NCBI GenBank assembly: GCA_016808115.1
Contig: JAEQBH010000193.1
Span: forward strand, 4,030,001-4,094,000
Direction: 5' to 3'
Length of the DNA: 64,000 nucleotides
From: Tetrastigma voinierianum
Lineage: Eukaryota > Streptophyta > Magnoliopsida > Vitales > Vitaceae
Shown: piece after piece, positions 23,560 to 33,075 of the stretch
How positions within the stretch are numbered: the first letter of the stretch is position 1
How the letters are laid out: each line of letters starts with the position of its first letter
Notes under the pieces: model-generated
What the model saw: only the letters and a program-made list of their open reading frames with translations
The model's database searches: none
What the model was told of the DNA's origin: nothing
Made by a program: the position numbers and the translations under genes

Positions 23560-25210
23560 AAACTACCTAAGACCTCGCTTATTAAATGGACACAGCACTC
23601 CTGTCTCATTAGTACCGGTACTCCCCATTAGTGCCCGACACTCGAGATTAGTACTTTTGGTTCCCCGATTAGTGCTACGGCACTTCCGCATCAAGATAGC
23701 ATCTTAGTACTTATCGGTGGTCGTAGGTCTTACTCATTCCGTACCACCGGTCTAGAAGTCAAACAGTTATATGATAAGACTCTGAATAAAGAATAAGAAT
23801 AAGATCCAATGCATTCGATCTAGTTCCAGTACCTACGTACCCCCGTGATTCGAATAAGTCATGTCTCCGATCTAGTTCTCAGAAAATTCACGTACCCCGT
23901 ATCCGAATGTTATGTCCCGATCCGATTATTCCGTAGCACCTACGCACTCTCAGATTTGATTAAGTTCAGAGTACCCACGTACTCTCAGATCCGAATAAGT
24001 CCCGTCTCTCGATCTAGTTCCTCAGAGTACCTACGTACTCGTATCCGAATGCCCTCAACTCAGACCGACATTCCGTAGCACTTACTGCAATTCTCAGATT
24101 GGCTTAGTTCCTCGCAAGACTGCCTGCACTCAGATCCGAATAAGTCCCGTCTCGATCCAGTTCCTCAGTACCACGCACTCGTATCCGAAGGTCTGGTCCC
24201 TCAGACCGATTATTCCGTAGCATCTACCGCACCATGTATTTGATTGCCTGAGTACCCACGGGTACCCCGAATCCGGTTAAGTTCAGAAGACTCCACTGCA
24301 ATTCAGATTCGATTAAACTCGTAGTACCTAGCCGTACCGTATCCGATAAGCTCAGAAAGTACCCAAAAATTCCGTGAATTGATCAAGCCCCCGCTTTAGA
24401 CCGATTAAGACCAACAGACCTAAGGGCATTCCTCGCATCCGTAAAACAAGGCATATGTATCTCGTTATGATCAGACTGCTACGGACTAATGTCCATACTG
24501 GAGAAGGTATCTGATACGCCTGATCTGAACTGTATGTGATACGATTTTATGATTAGTTCCGACTTATCAGACATACGGTACCTTCGCATTGGGATAAGAT
24601 CCGTAAGATAAGTATATGCTCCATAAGACCAAAGATAAGTCTGTGAAGACAATTATAAATTGTAATACATGTATGATCCAAATACATGTGTAAGTTCGTA
24701 TCACACGATAAGATCCGAAATACCTGCATGTGCCTGGGTCATCAATATAAGTCTGTGAAGACCAGGATATACTGGGAGGCTGGGGCAAGATAATGGCACC
24801 CATAAGTTTTGTATACTTACAAGTACTTCCGTATAAATAAGTTCCGCACGTACACGTTCAGACCTCTGATACCTACGGCACTCCTCCGAACAAGTGTAAA
24901 CTCCGTAGTATAACTATAAGTTCTGAATAAAGATAAGTTTTGTAACTCCTACAGGAGTCCCAAATGAATATAAGTCTGTTATAAGTATAAGTCCTGCATA
25001 AGATAAGTTCTCAAATCTCAGCGGAGTCCTCACTGAAAATAAGTCTCGTTATAAGTATAAGTCCCGTATAAGATAAGCTCAGAATTCCTACTGAGTCCCG
25101 ACCGAAAATAAGTCTGTTATAAGTATAAGTCCTGCATAAGAATAAGCTCTGTAACTCCTACGGGAGTCCCGAATAAACATAAGCCTGTTATGAGCTTAAG
25201 TAATTGTATA
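23560..25210 (+). repeat. palindrome-rich tandem array of the C-family LTR
   Basis: Diverged tandem units. One part (23,600-24,370) is built around GTACC(C/T)ACG(T/C)ACTC...CAGATCCGAATAAGTC. A second part (24,560-25,200) is built around TAAGTCTGTTATAAGTATAAG and CCTAC(A/G)GGAGTCCC. It is the reverse-complement counterpart of 44,290-46,280 and 48,760-50,720. No coding function is apparent. Confidence 0.7.
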
Positions 25211-25693
25211 AGTCCATGATATGAATGCATGAAATTTCTGATATCTGTTATGGTTATACACTTATTATAATTGTGTATATGCATGTGCATCTGTATAAGT
25301 TATAAGATATGTTTCCCACTAAGCGTAAAGCTTAGCACGGGTTTTTAATCCGTGTAGGTACAGGAGAAGACGTCAGCAAACATCCGCATACAGCTGGGCC
25401 AACACACTTGTAAGGGTTCACTACATGTAGGTTCCATGCTCTGATTTGTAATGTAAAAGTTCAGTTTTGTATATGTAAATGAGACTCAGTTATATGTGTT
25501 CTAGACTTTGATGGACACCACTCCTGGTAGTTCATTTGATATGTATCTAATATTTGATTCTATTATAAGATGTAATATACCCATGTGTACCCGCCTGGGT
25601 TTTAAAAAAAAAAAAAATCAGGTAGAGTCCACCCAGTCTCGCACCTACCCTGTCTGGATCCGTAAATCGGCTCGCCGGATTCGGGCGTGATGC

Positions 25694-26309
25694 GCGCCGT
25701 CCCAAAAACCCCGGTCCCCGTCTCCCGGGCAATCCTTTCATATGCTCCGGCCATGGCACTGGTAGCACCATCCGCCCATCCTGGCTGGCAACCCTAACTC
25801 GTCTCACCGATGATCGACCGGCAGGTCCCATACCCTCGATTTCGGCTCCGTGGGCAATCCCGCTCGGAGTGCCTATGCTTGCCTAAATGACATATCACCC
25901 GCTCCCGTCGAATAAAATACCGGGCCCATCCTCGCCTTGGTCCCGAGTAACCTGCCTGTTTTGAGGCTGGGCTGTCCGGTGGCGAAACAGAAGTCTTCTC
26001 GCTTTCCCTTGCCGAAGAAGGCGGATCTTCTTCCTCTTGGGCACGAGCACCCATGGTCCTGAAGCCCCGTACAATACTACCTCTCCCTCTCGTGGTCATA
26101 GTCGCTTCCGAATTCTAGAGTCCACTCCTCTAACCATTAGAGGACGATGTACTTAAACGCCGAGGTCGCTTGATCGCCCGTCTACCACTCGCACAAAGCC
26201 CGCGGCACGGGGATCGCAATCCTACGCCTCAAGAAAGGCCCGCTCGGTCGTGCTCGGTGGTGCTGACCAAGACTCGTGGACGCCTCTACGTCCCGCCTCG
26301 ACTAGCCAT
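25694..26309 (-). pseudogene. element B gag remnant with two zinc knuckles
   Basis: The start ATG at 26,309 opens MASRGGT, aligned with MAKRGRG of the A gag. The capsid core is missing: soon after, frames jump to MTTRGRGS (26,099) and a Ser/Pro-rich linker. Two CCHC zinc knuckles follow, one reading VICHLGKHRHSERDCP (25,905-25,860 area) with one Cys changed and a residue lost, and one reading CYQCHGRS...KDCPG near 25,780-25,740. CCHC knuckles bind the element's RNA for packaging. Sequence stops at the C-family LTR at 25,693, so pol is absent. Two internal stops and a frame shift are present. Confidence 0.6.
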
Positions 26310-27497
26310 CTACATGTCAAATGACAAGTTAATATTCCAACGAGTATCTCCAAGGCGTAAATACAACTCGTAGACACTATTCATTCCATAAAATTTTATA
26401 CACTATGTCCATGCATTCGTAGGTAATGCAAGACAATAATTTCATTTTATTAAATCATATTCAACAAAAAATTTTATTTTTGAAAATTTCGTTTTAAAAG
26501 ATTTTATTTCATTTGATTTTATAAAATTTGATTTGATTTGATTTTTTATTTTTTATTTTGTATTTTTTTATTTTTTAAAACCTCGTGAATGCCTATGAAC
26601 AAAGGTCCCAAACAAAGGATTCGAATAGCGTGACCGAGTCAAACTCGGGTTTGGTGCACCAGCACACCCCGGCTCAGCCGCGCGCACAGTCGCAAGAGCC
26701 CTGCCTCGGGCCGTGTCACAGGCTTGGCCCGGTCGTGTCGTGGCCCCTTCTCGGTCGTGTCGCAGGCCCCTTCTAGGCCGTAGACGTCGCCGTGCCGCGC
26801 CCCCATCGCAGCCCAGTCCGCCTCCCCAGCCCGGGTTTAGCCTTACGTGTCACGATACAATTAGTTGTATCGTGACCCAGCACCAAACATGGGCAGTAGC
26901 CCATCTAGTTGCCAAAAATTGTTTCCTTTTTTTTTTTTTTCACATCCTTTTTTTTTTCTTCCTCTTTCCAGCTATTGAAAAACCACCAAAAAAATATATT
27001 TATTTTTTTTTTCAATTTCCAGTATAACCAAATAACTTTATTAAAATTTATTTTTATTATTTTTTTTCTTCCAGTTTTACACACTGTAAAACCTTAGAAA
27101 AATTTCTTCTCATCATTTTTTTTTCATTTAATTCTGGACTATTTGCCCAAAATTTCTCAAACAATTTGTTCTCACACTAAACCTTAGTGTTCAACATTTT
27201 TTTTTTTGTTTTTTTTTTCTATGTGCTATTCACTAAGCACACAATTTCAATCACAATTCATACACAACACATGATCACACATCATTCATTTTATACACAC
27301 CAATCACACATAAAACACCATGCATGCAGTGTTCTAATACTGTCCTGTGATTTCCTAGGCAACCACATACCTAACTTACCGATAGTAAACTATACTCTAG
27401 TATCCAACATCGAGCTATACCAAGCTGTGATGTTCCTACACCTCATGACCATGGCCTAAGCCCAAGTCCCTCAAGCCCTAGGTATTCGTATACCTAA
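26310..27497 (-). other. untranslated leader of element B with a GC-rich insertion
   Basis: AT-rich leader in the minus orientation, homologous to the A leader (8,421-9,375). Compared with A it carries an extra GC-rich block at about 26,581-26,900. In that block GGTCGTGTCG..GGCCCCTTCT recurs two to three times (26,708-26,780) and a strong hairpin occurs (next entry). Poly-T runs (26,930-27,220) are the poly-A runs of the leader RNA. The plus-strand open frames here are low-complexity. Confidence 0.6.
26849..26876 (-). other. perfect 12-bp stem-loop in the element B leader
   Basis: GTCACGATACAA and TTGTATCGTGAC are exact inverted repeats separated by TTAG. In the B transcript this would form a 12-bp stem with a 4-nt loop upstream of gag, where retroelements usually place packaging or dimerisation signals. 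That role is inferred from position; the A leader does not have the same stem. Confidence 0.6.
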
Positions 27498-27509
27498 GCT
27501 CTGATACCA
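27498..27509 (-). other. primer-binding site of element B
   Basis: The minus strand reads TGGTATCAGAGC, the complement of the 3' end of plant initiator-Met tRNA, a few bases after the 5' LTR. This is the standard first-strand primer site of plant Ty3/gypsy elements and sets the element's orientation. Confidence 0.85.
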
Positions 27510-27514
27510 AGCTT

Positions 27515-29338
27515 TGACGCCTAAAGCCCGGGTCCATGACAACCCACTGTTCAGGATCGTATGCTCTGCAACCCGACACCACTCATGAAAATCGGGTAGA
27601 GTCTCCTTTGTACGGGGAGCTCTACCCAAACTACAACCTGTCCCAACACCAATCTCATGAGACATGTACATGAGTAAACACGGCCACTTGGGCCCATACA
27701 TCAGTACTCATAAAAAATACACCAACTATATACCATAGTTCAAGAGTTAATAAATCACTCTTAATTCAACATATATTAAAATTACAACATTCTAATACAT
27801 GTTATACAACAACATCAAAGCCACAAGTCGGCTTTCTTCTAACACACGGCCTCTAGTTAGTGCCGCCTTCCCGATCGCCCCTCGCACCCGCACGAAGTGG
27901 ATCCTCGACTGGCGAAAAGCCCGCAGATAATTTCACAAGGCTACTCTCCACCTAAGTGCACATGCATGGAAAACAATCACATTCAAGCAATTTCATGAAC
28001 CTACTCGAATGTCTACATGATCGATCCCGTGTCCCAAGTCCTCATTGACTCCCTCACATATGCCTAAGCCGAATGCGAGTAAAATATCCAATTTTAAAAA
28101 CAAAAGCTTTTTGTTCTCAAAAACTCACTACTGAGATCTCAGAAAAAGATCGGGATCTCACCCTCCGAGGCGAAGGTCGGATAACTCTCCTCAAATGCCA
28201 TGGTCCCCATCCGAAGTGACCTGATCACTCTCCAAGGCAATTCTTTGGAAAATCTTCCTTGAAATTCCTTTCATAAATATTTTTATTTTTGTTTCATTTC
28301 ATGTCATGCACTCACTTCTAATATTCTAGGGTGCCCCAGTGCATATAGAATGCATGATGCTAATCCCAAAACATTCATGCTAATATATTCATATGCATAT
28401 ATATTAATATAATTAAATCACATAAATCATGTTATGCAAATTTTCACCATCAATACACCCAAATTAGCTCACATGGGCTAATTAACAAACATAAGCAATT
28501 CATTTTGAATCACTTAACAAAACACATTTTCACATTTTCATTACTGGGCTAATGAATGCTAGAAACCTCGGGTTGTTGTTCACAACTGACACAAATAGTA
28601 TTCTTCTCTATCTTGCTCAAAGCTTTCGAGACCGAATTTACTTCGCTAAAACAAGCCTCAGAACATTCATAACCATTTACATGACTTTTAGCCAAAGATT
28701 AACGCAAGTAGGAAAAGATCCCTACCTTTGAAAGCCAGTTTAACTCCACCAAATCGGTGTCCACAGAAATTTTCTCAGCTGCAAGTAGGGCTTAAACTTT
28801 ATTTCGCTTCCGCCGAGAACCCCACTTCTGCCTGACGCAATGGAAATCTAGAGAGAAAGTGCACATTCTTTCTCAAAAACACAAAATCTACACCTCACTG
28901 CATCTCATATGTTTTTGGTCTCAAATGGGGAAGATGAACACTGTTCATCTTTCGTCTTATTATCATTAACAATTCATATAATTCCCATCATGTCCTTTCT
29001 TCTAGATTTTTGGCGACAGGCGTTTATCCCCAGTAGTCCATTTCCATCGTTCTCCTAATCTTTTTAACATGTGTGCAAGAACATGTAGTAGGTGACCTTT
29101 GTCATCACATGTCTCTCAAACCCCGTTTTCGACCGCAGACACACCCGATTGCCTGAAAATCTTGAAATTAAATGCGATGCCAGATTTGGCTGGGAGATCG
29201 GCGTGGTAGCTAGATTTCGCGAGACGATTCCAACGGTGAAGTCCGTTTCGTCATCTGAGATCTAGAAAAATTTTGGATTTTTATTGAAATGACCATTTTA
29301 GCATTTTTCAGAAAATTGGAATTTTCTCGGGTCTTACA
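27515..29338 (-). repeat. 5' LTR of element B, minus strand
   Basis: About 1.82 kb, running on the minus strand from TGTAAGACCCGAG (29,338) to GGCGTCA (27,515), next to the PBS. It is homologous to 4,199-5,976 over its length, with a nearly identical stretch at 28,880-29,010. The matching 3' LTR of this element is not present to the left, so the element is truncated at 25,694. Confidence 0.85.
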
Positions 29339-29956
29339 GATAAGGGCTAAAATGCAAAATAATAATGAGATTGAAAAGAATATACGGTGATGGTTTTGAA
29401 TGATTTGAATGCGCTCCTTGAAAATGCATAGGTTGAGATGACCAATGATTATGGTGATTTATGGAGAAAAAAAAGCATGTAGTCGTATTGTCTTGCAGTG
29501 ATCAGTGATGATTGTACAAAAGCACGATGACTATAAATATTGCATGTTTAGTTCAGTGAATGAAGAGGAGATTTCCTTAGAACCCGCAACATGAAAATGT
29601 AGCAGCGTATTATTTTACCAATCGCGGTATCGGAGTGATTATCAGGACCCCAAGATCAAAACACAAAGTCATCAGAAAGGCTGATAAGTATATATACTTA
29701 GTCATATGCATCTGATCATATTTTTGAACAATTGATGTTTTTGTGATCAAAGAGTTAAGCTACGAAATGATTTTCATATCTTATTATTTTGATGAGCATG
29801 AAATGCTCCTTCATTGTAAATATATTTTGGTTAAGCGTAAATTGTATGTTTACGAAGCGATTGGCAGCTTCCGCAATTTTGAAAATATAAAATAAGGGGG
29901 CTTTTAAATGTCTAAATGAAAAATGTTTGATAAATGTATTTGGCTAGTGCCTTCGA
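29339..29956 (+). other. degenerate D-like LTR end, non-coding
   Basis: The part from about 29,590 to 29,900 follows the last part of the D LTR in diverged form: CATGAAAATG, then AAGTATATA..CTTAGTCAT, TTTTGAACAATTG, and a TGATTTTCATATC-like block (compare 58,390-58,650). The first 250 bp match nothing clearly. I see no coding sequence. This is probably a very old LTR relic. Confidence 0.4.
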
Positions 29957-30122
29957 ATCTGGTTCGGACCGGAAAGGGGTGCTTACATTTCAAGTCTTAC
30001 AACACCTATAAAAACTCATTTTTACCATCGATGAGCTTCAATAAGATAACTGAAACATGCAACACACTTTTGCCTAAGATTATGCGAACATATTTTTCCT
30101 ATATATATATATATATATATAT

Positions 30123-30210
<88 letters not shown>

Positions 30211-30345
30211 AGAAAAATATGTTAAGCATAATCTTAGGCAAAAAAGTGTGTTACATGTTTCGATTATCTTAACCAGGCTCATCGATGGTAAAAATGAGTT
30301 TTTATAGGTGTTGTCACAAGGTTGGTACAAAAGATGGCGAACCAA
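29957..30345. repeat. large inverted repeat (foldback/MITE-like) with a (TA)n centre
   Basis: Two arms of about 110 bp (29,990-30,097 and 30,209-30,320) are near-exact reverse complements: the left arm reads AACACCTATAAAAACTCATT ... CTAAGATTATGCGAACATAT and the right arm is its mirror. More diverged pairing extends outward to TGGTTCG (about 29,961) and CGAACCA (about 30,335). The centre is a long (TA)n run. A foldback transposon or MITE is the simplest reading; no certain target duplication was found. Short open frames on both strands through it are repeats of each other. Confidence 0.75.
30099..30208. repeat. (TA)n microsatellite
   Basis: About 110 bp of almost pure AT dinucleotide with one CT interruption near 30,123, forming the loop of the inverted repeat. 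A shorter TA run is at about 30,358-30,380. Confidence 0.95.
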
Positions 30346-30380
30346 GTCATGAGCCTATATCTATATATATATATATATTG

Positions 30381-31744
30381 AAAAGAGATAAGTTTATTGA
30401 TTCAAGTTAGCAATACAATTCGATAAAAACACATAATCAAAAGTGTTAAAAACTTTAGAGAATGATGCAGTATCCAAGTTAATAACAAAAATGATCATCT
30501 TAAAACCTACACATTTGATAATCCAAAGATGCCTAGAACATTTAAGATTCCAGATCTATAATATACTGACGAACATGATTTGATTTGATGACTCTATCGA
30601 ATTGAACTTTGTCATCTGAACTACTAACGTGAAAATGCACGAAGAAGCTAATTGTCGACAACACAACTACCCAGCAACAAAACACGTCGCAATAGGTTGA
30701 TGAAAAAACAAAAACAAACCCAGATTGATGTGAAAGAAACCACTTTATTGAAAAGAAAACCTAGATATAGGGAATAAACGATGGAAGTGGTGATTTCAAA
30801 TAAAAAATGGCCCAAAAATCATTCATTCCGTCTAACGAAGCAGGGCTTAAAACAGAGAATAAAGGGAGAGGCGATTAGGGCTTTTAGAGAGGAAAAAAGA
30901 AAATTTTTTATAACATATTTATACTGTTTTGATGACGGTTTTATAATTATTTTAAATTTATACAAAGATTGAGAATTATCAAAACAAAATATTATTATTA
31001 AATATTATTTTTAAGAGCTATTTAAAAACAAAAAGAATAATTGTGAATATATTCTAATTTCTCAAATATAATTTTTTTAAAGGAAAAACTAGATGATGGT
31101 TTGAATACTATTTTTCAATAACTTTTTATTTGGGTTTATATTTTTAAAAAAATATTTCAAAATAAACTCTAATACTTGAGAAATAATTTTACAACTTATT
31201 TTTTAGTAACAATTTTTTTATGTTTTCATAGAAGCAAAATTGTGTTTGAATGGGGTAAAAAATTATGTTTTCAAAATCTTTTTTTTTTAAATAAAACATA
31301 TGTTTGGTAACAAATTTGAAAACAAAAATGAAAATTTTTTTCTATAACAATTTCTAATACAATTCTATAATATTTTATAAAATCAAATCAAATTGAAATT
31401 GTAAAATTTTTTAAACCAATTTTAAAATTTTATTATATTTTAAAAATATTTTGTCAATAGTTATCTATTTTTAATCATTCTAAATATTTTCATAATTATT
31501 ATTTTTAAATAACAAGGGAAAATAATATAAAATAATTACAAATATTTTCTTAAAATGCCTTATTTTATGTTCTTAAAAGAGGAATTCTAGGAATTAAAAG
31601 TTTCGAAAATTAGAAGATTCTAGATATTGAAAGATTATAGAAATTAGGAAGTTCTGAAAATTGAAAACTTATAAAAATTTGAAGATTTTATAAATTAGAA
31701 TGCTGAACTCACAGTTTACAATTTTCAAAATAGCTCATCCATTT
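30381..31744. other. AT-rich intergenic DNA, no gene recognised
   Basis: No coding region with recognisable similarity. The frame at 30,781-30,972 is low-complexity. At 31,580-31,700 short degenerate repeats of about 20 bp occur around GAAGATT/GAAAATT(A/G)GAA. Given the Harbinger remnant just downstream, part of this may be decayed transposon sequence. Confidence 0.4.
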
Positions 31745-31767
31745 CCATATAACATATAGGCGGAGAT

Positions 31768-32007
31768 AATGTTAGCTTGTGAGGGGTTCCACAATTTCAT
31801 TCGAAAGAAGTTATGTTTAGATGAATTTCCACTAGAAAATAATAGCGAAATTTCAACGTCTTCACATGCATTAACAATTCAAGAAGAGGACTTTGAACCA
31901 TTTGTTAATATATAGGAGCAGCAAAGAGATAATGCTAATTAATGGAGGGCTGCAATAGCTTATGATTTATGGAGCAATGTTGAGCATATGGAGAATGCTA
32001 AATTTTA
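31768..32007 (+). pseudogene. PIF/Harbinger transposase, C-terminal remnant
   Basis: A frame starting IMLACEGFHNFIRKKLCLDE (31,765-31,825) corresponds to the CC.LHNFIR segment near the end of DDE-type PIF/Harbinger transposases. It continues through an acidic linker with TIQEEDFEPF and ends QQRDNAN-WRAAIAYDLW (31,920-31,975), the usual (Q)QRDxxxxWR..IA..MW terminus followed by a stop. Two in-frame stops (about 31,914 and 31,941) and the lack of the upstream catalytic part make it a dead remnant. The second Cys of the CC pair is replaced by Glu. Family assignment is by motif recognition only. Confidence 0.6.
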
Positions 32008-32109
32008 GATTTTTTTTTAAAACTTGGGAAACATTTTAAATAACTTTGGTACTTTTGTTGAATAAAATTATTTAATTATGATATATTATTTTTATTAAAA
32101 ATATGAATT

Positions 32110-32340
32110 TATTCTAGTTATTTAAAGTTTATAAAAATCTATCAATATCTATAAAAGTGGATTAATATCAATAAAAGTCTGTCAAAGTCTATAAAGGTAT
32201 TTTAAAATAAAAGTGTATGAAAGTCATCCACATATTTACAAACTCTATAAAATTTTAAGAAGTCTTTAAAAATCCATCAACTTAAAAAAGTCTATAAATA
32301 TCTTTAAAAGTCCTAATCCAATACATCACTTAGCCTCTAA
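32110..32340 (+). repeat. subterminal repeats, probable Harbinger 3' end
   Basis: Repeated AT(C)TATAAAAGT and GTCT(A/G)TCAAAGTCTATAAA motifs, about eight short degenerate copies, directly downstream of the transposase remnant. Short AAAGTCTATAAA-type repeats are frequent near the ends of plant Harbinger elements. No clean terminal inverted repeat partner was found on the other side. Confidence 0.45.
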
Positions 32341-33067
32341 CTCCAAATTTTTCTTAATTAATGAAATGAAATTAAGTTTTATGACAGTAAACTCTGCAGT
32401 GTTGGGTCCGTGTTTGGAAGGCAAGACAAAAGATACGAATTTCCTTACAAAGAACATTTTTTCACATGATATTTATTATTTTTTGAAACATTGTAATCTA
32501 AGGGTAGTAAATTGTTGCCACCCAAGCTTGAACCTAGGACCCCCTCTTTATGTCATATGCCTGTTTGAAACACTGAGTAGAGCGAAAAAGTAAAAGAAAA
32601 GAAAATAATTTGGTGAAAAATAAAAAAATAAGTTTAAACTTAATAAATTAATTTTATATGTTTATTAAACTCATTTTATTTCTTTTTCTCTATTATATAA
32701 GGACTAATAAATTTAAAAATATATAAAATTTTGAAGAATTTTGATTATATTTGATGTTCTTTTTATATTTTCGACTGTGAAACCAAATATGATAAAATCA
32801 TTTTCTTTAGTATTTCTTTCCCTAATACTTTATTGATTCCAAATGGAGCCTAACTGTCACACGCACAAAATCTAACTCGTGTGTGCGATGTGTAGGAACT
32901 CACTATGCCGACCTTCTCAATCTCGCACCCCAAAACACAAGAAAATACGTGGCTCTACCCACATCGTATTTTATTAAGAAATCAAAATGCAAGACAATCG
33001 CAAAGGCCCTCACATACTCTGGGGATGCTTACTTGCTCTTAAAGGATCCAATACTCTAGCCAAGAGG
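32341..33067. other. unclassified intergenic DNA
   Basis: No gene seen. A short imperfect hairpin, CACACGCAC...CGTGTGTGCG, sits at about 32,858-32,890 at the start of a more GC-balanced stretch that reads on past the hAT-like element into 35,950-36,120. That could be the end of another transposon or LTR. The 32,515-32,545 stretch (CTTGAACCTAGGACCCC) superficially resembles a tRNA T-arm but no tRNA can be folded around it. Confidence 0.35.
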
Positions 33068-33075
33068 GCCGTGGG

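Larger units (their letters stand above)
21964..25693 (+). repeat. C-family LTR, plus strand (no internal domain attached)
   Basis: It aligns in reverse complement with both LTRs of element C (43,831-48,005 and 48,300-52,487). The start TGTGACTCGAACATATGCCC is the altered form of TGTAACACCCGAAATATACCC. Shared landmarks are the GAGGAAGAGGAAGAAGATGG block (~22,335), AACCCTAACTAATCA (~22,610), the long palindrome-rich array (23,560-25,210) and the end GGATTCGGGCGTGATG. About 3.7 kb, a little shorter than the ~4.2 kb LTRs of C. It joins F sequence on the left and B gag on the right with no PBS or PPT, so it is a solo LTR or a rearrangement product. The 185-codon open frame at 21,919-22,476 is incidental. 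Confidence 0.75.

Noticed and set aside
27498..27509. Possible tRNA-Met gene fragment
   Set aside because: Only the 3' complement TGGTATCAGAGC is present next to an LTR end; this is a primer-binding site.
29923..30345. Open frames with long Ile-Tyr runs on both strands
   Set aside because: They are the translation of the (TA)n loop and arms of an inverted repeat.
32515..32545. tRNA T-arm-like sequence
   Set aside because: No acceptor stem, D-arm or anticodon arm can be placed around it.
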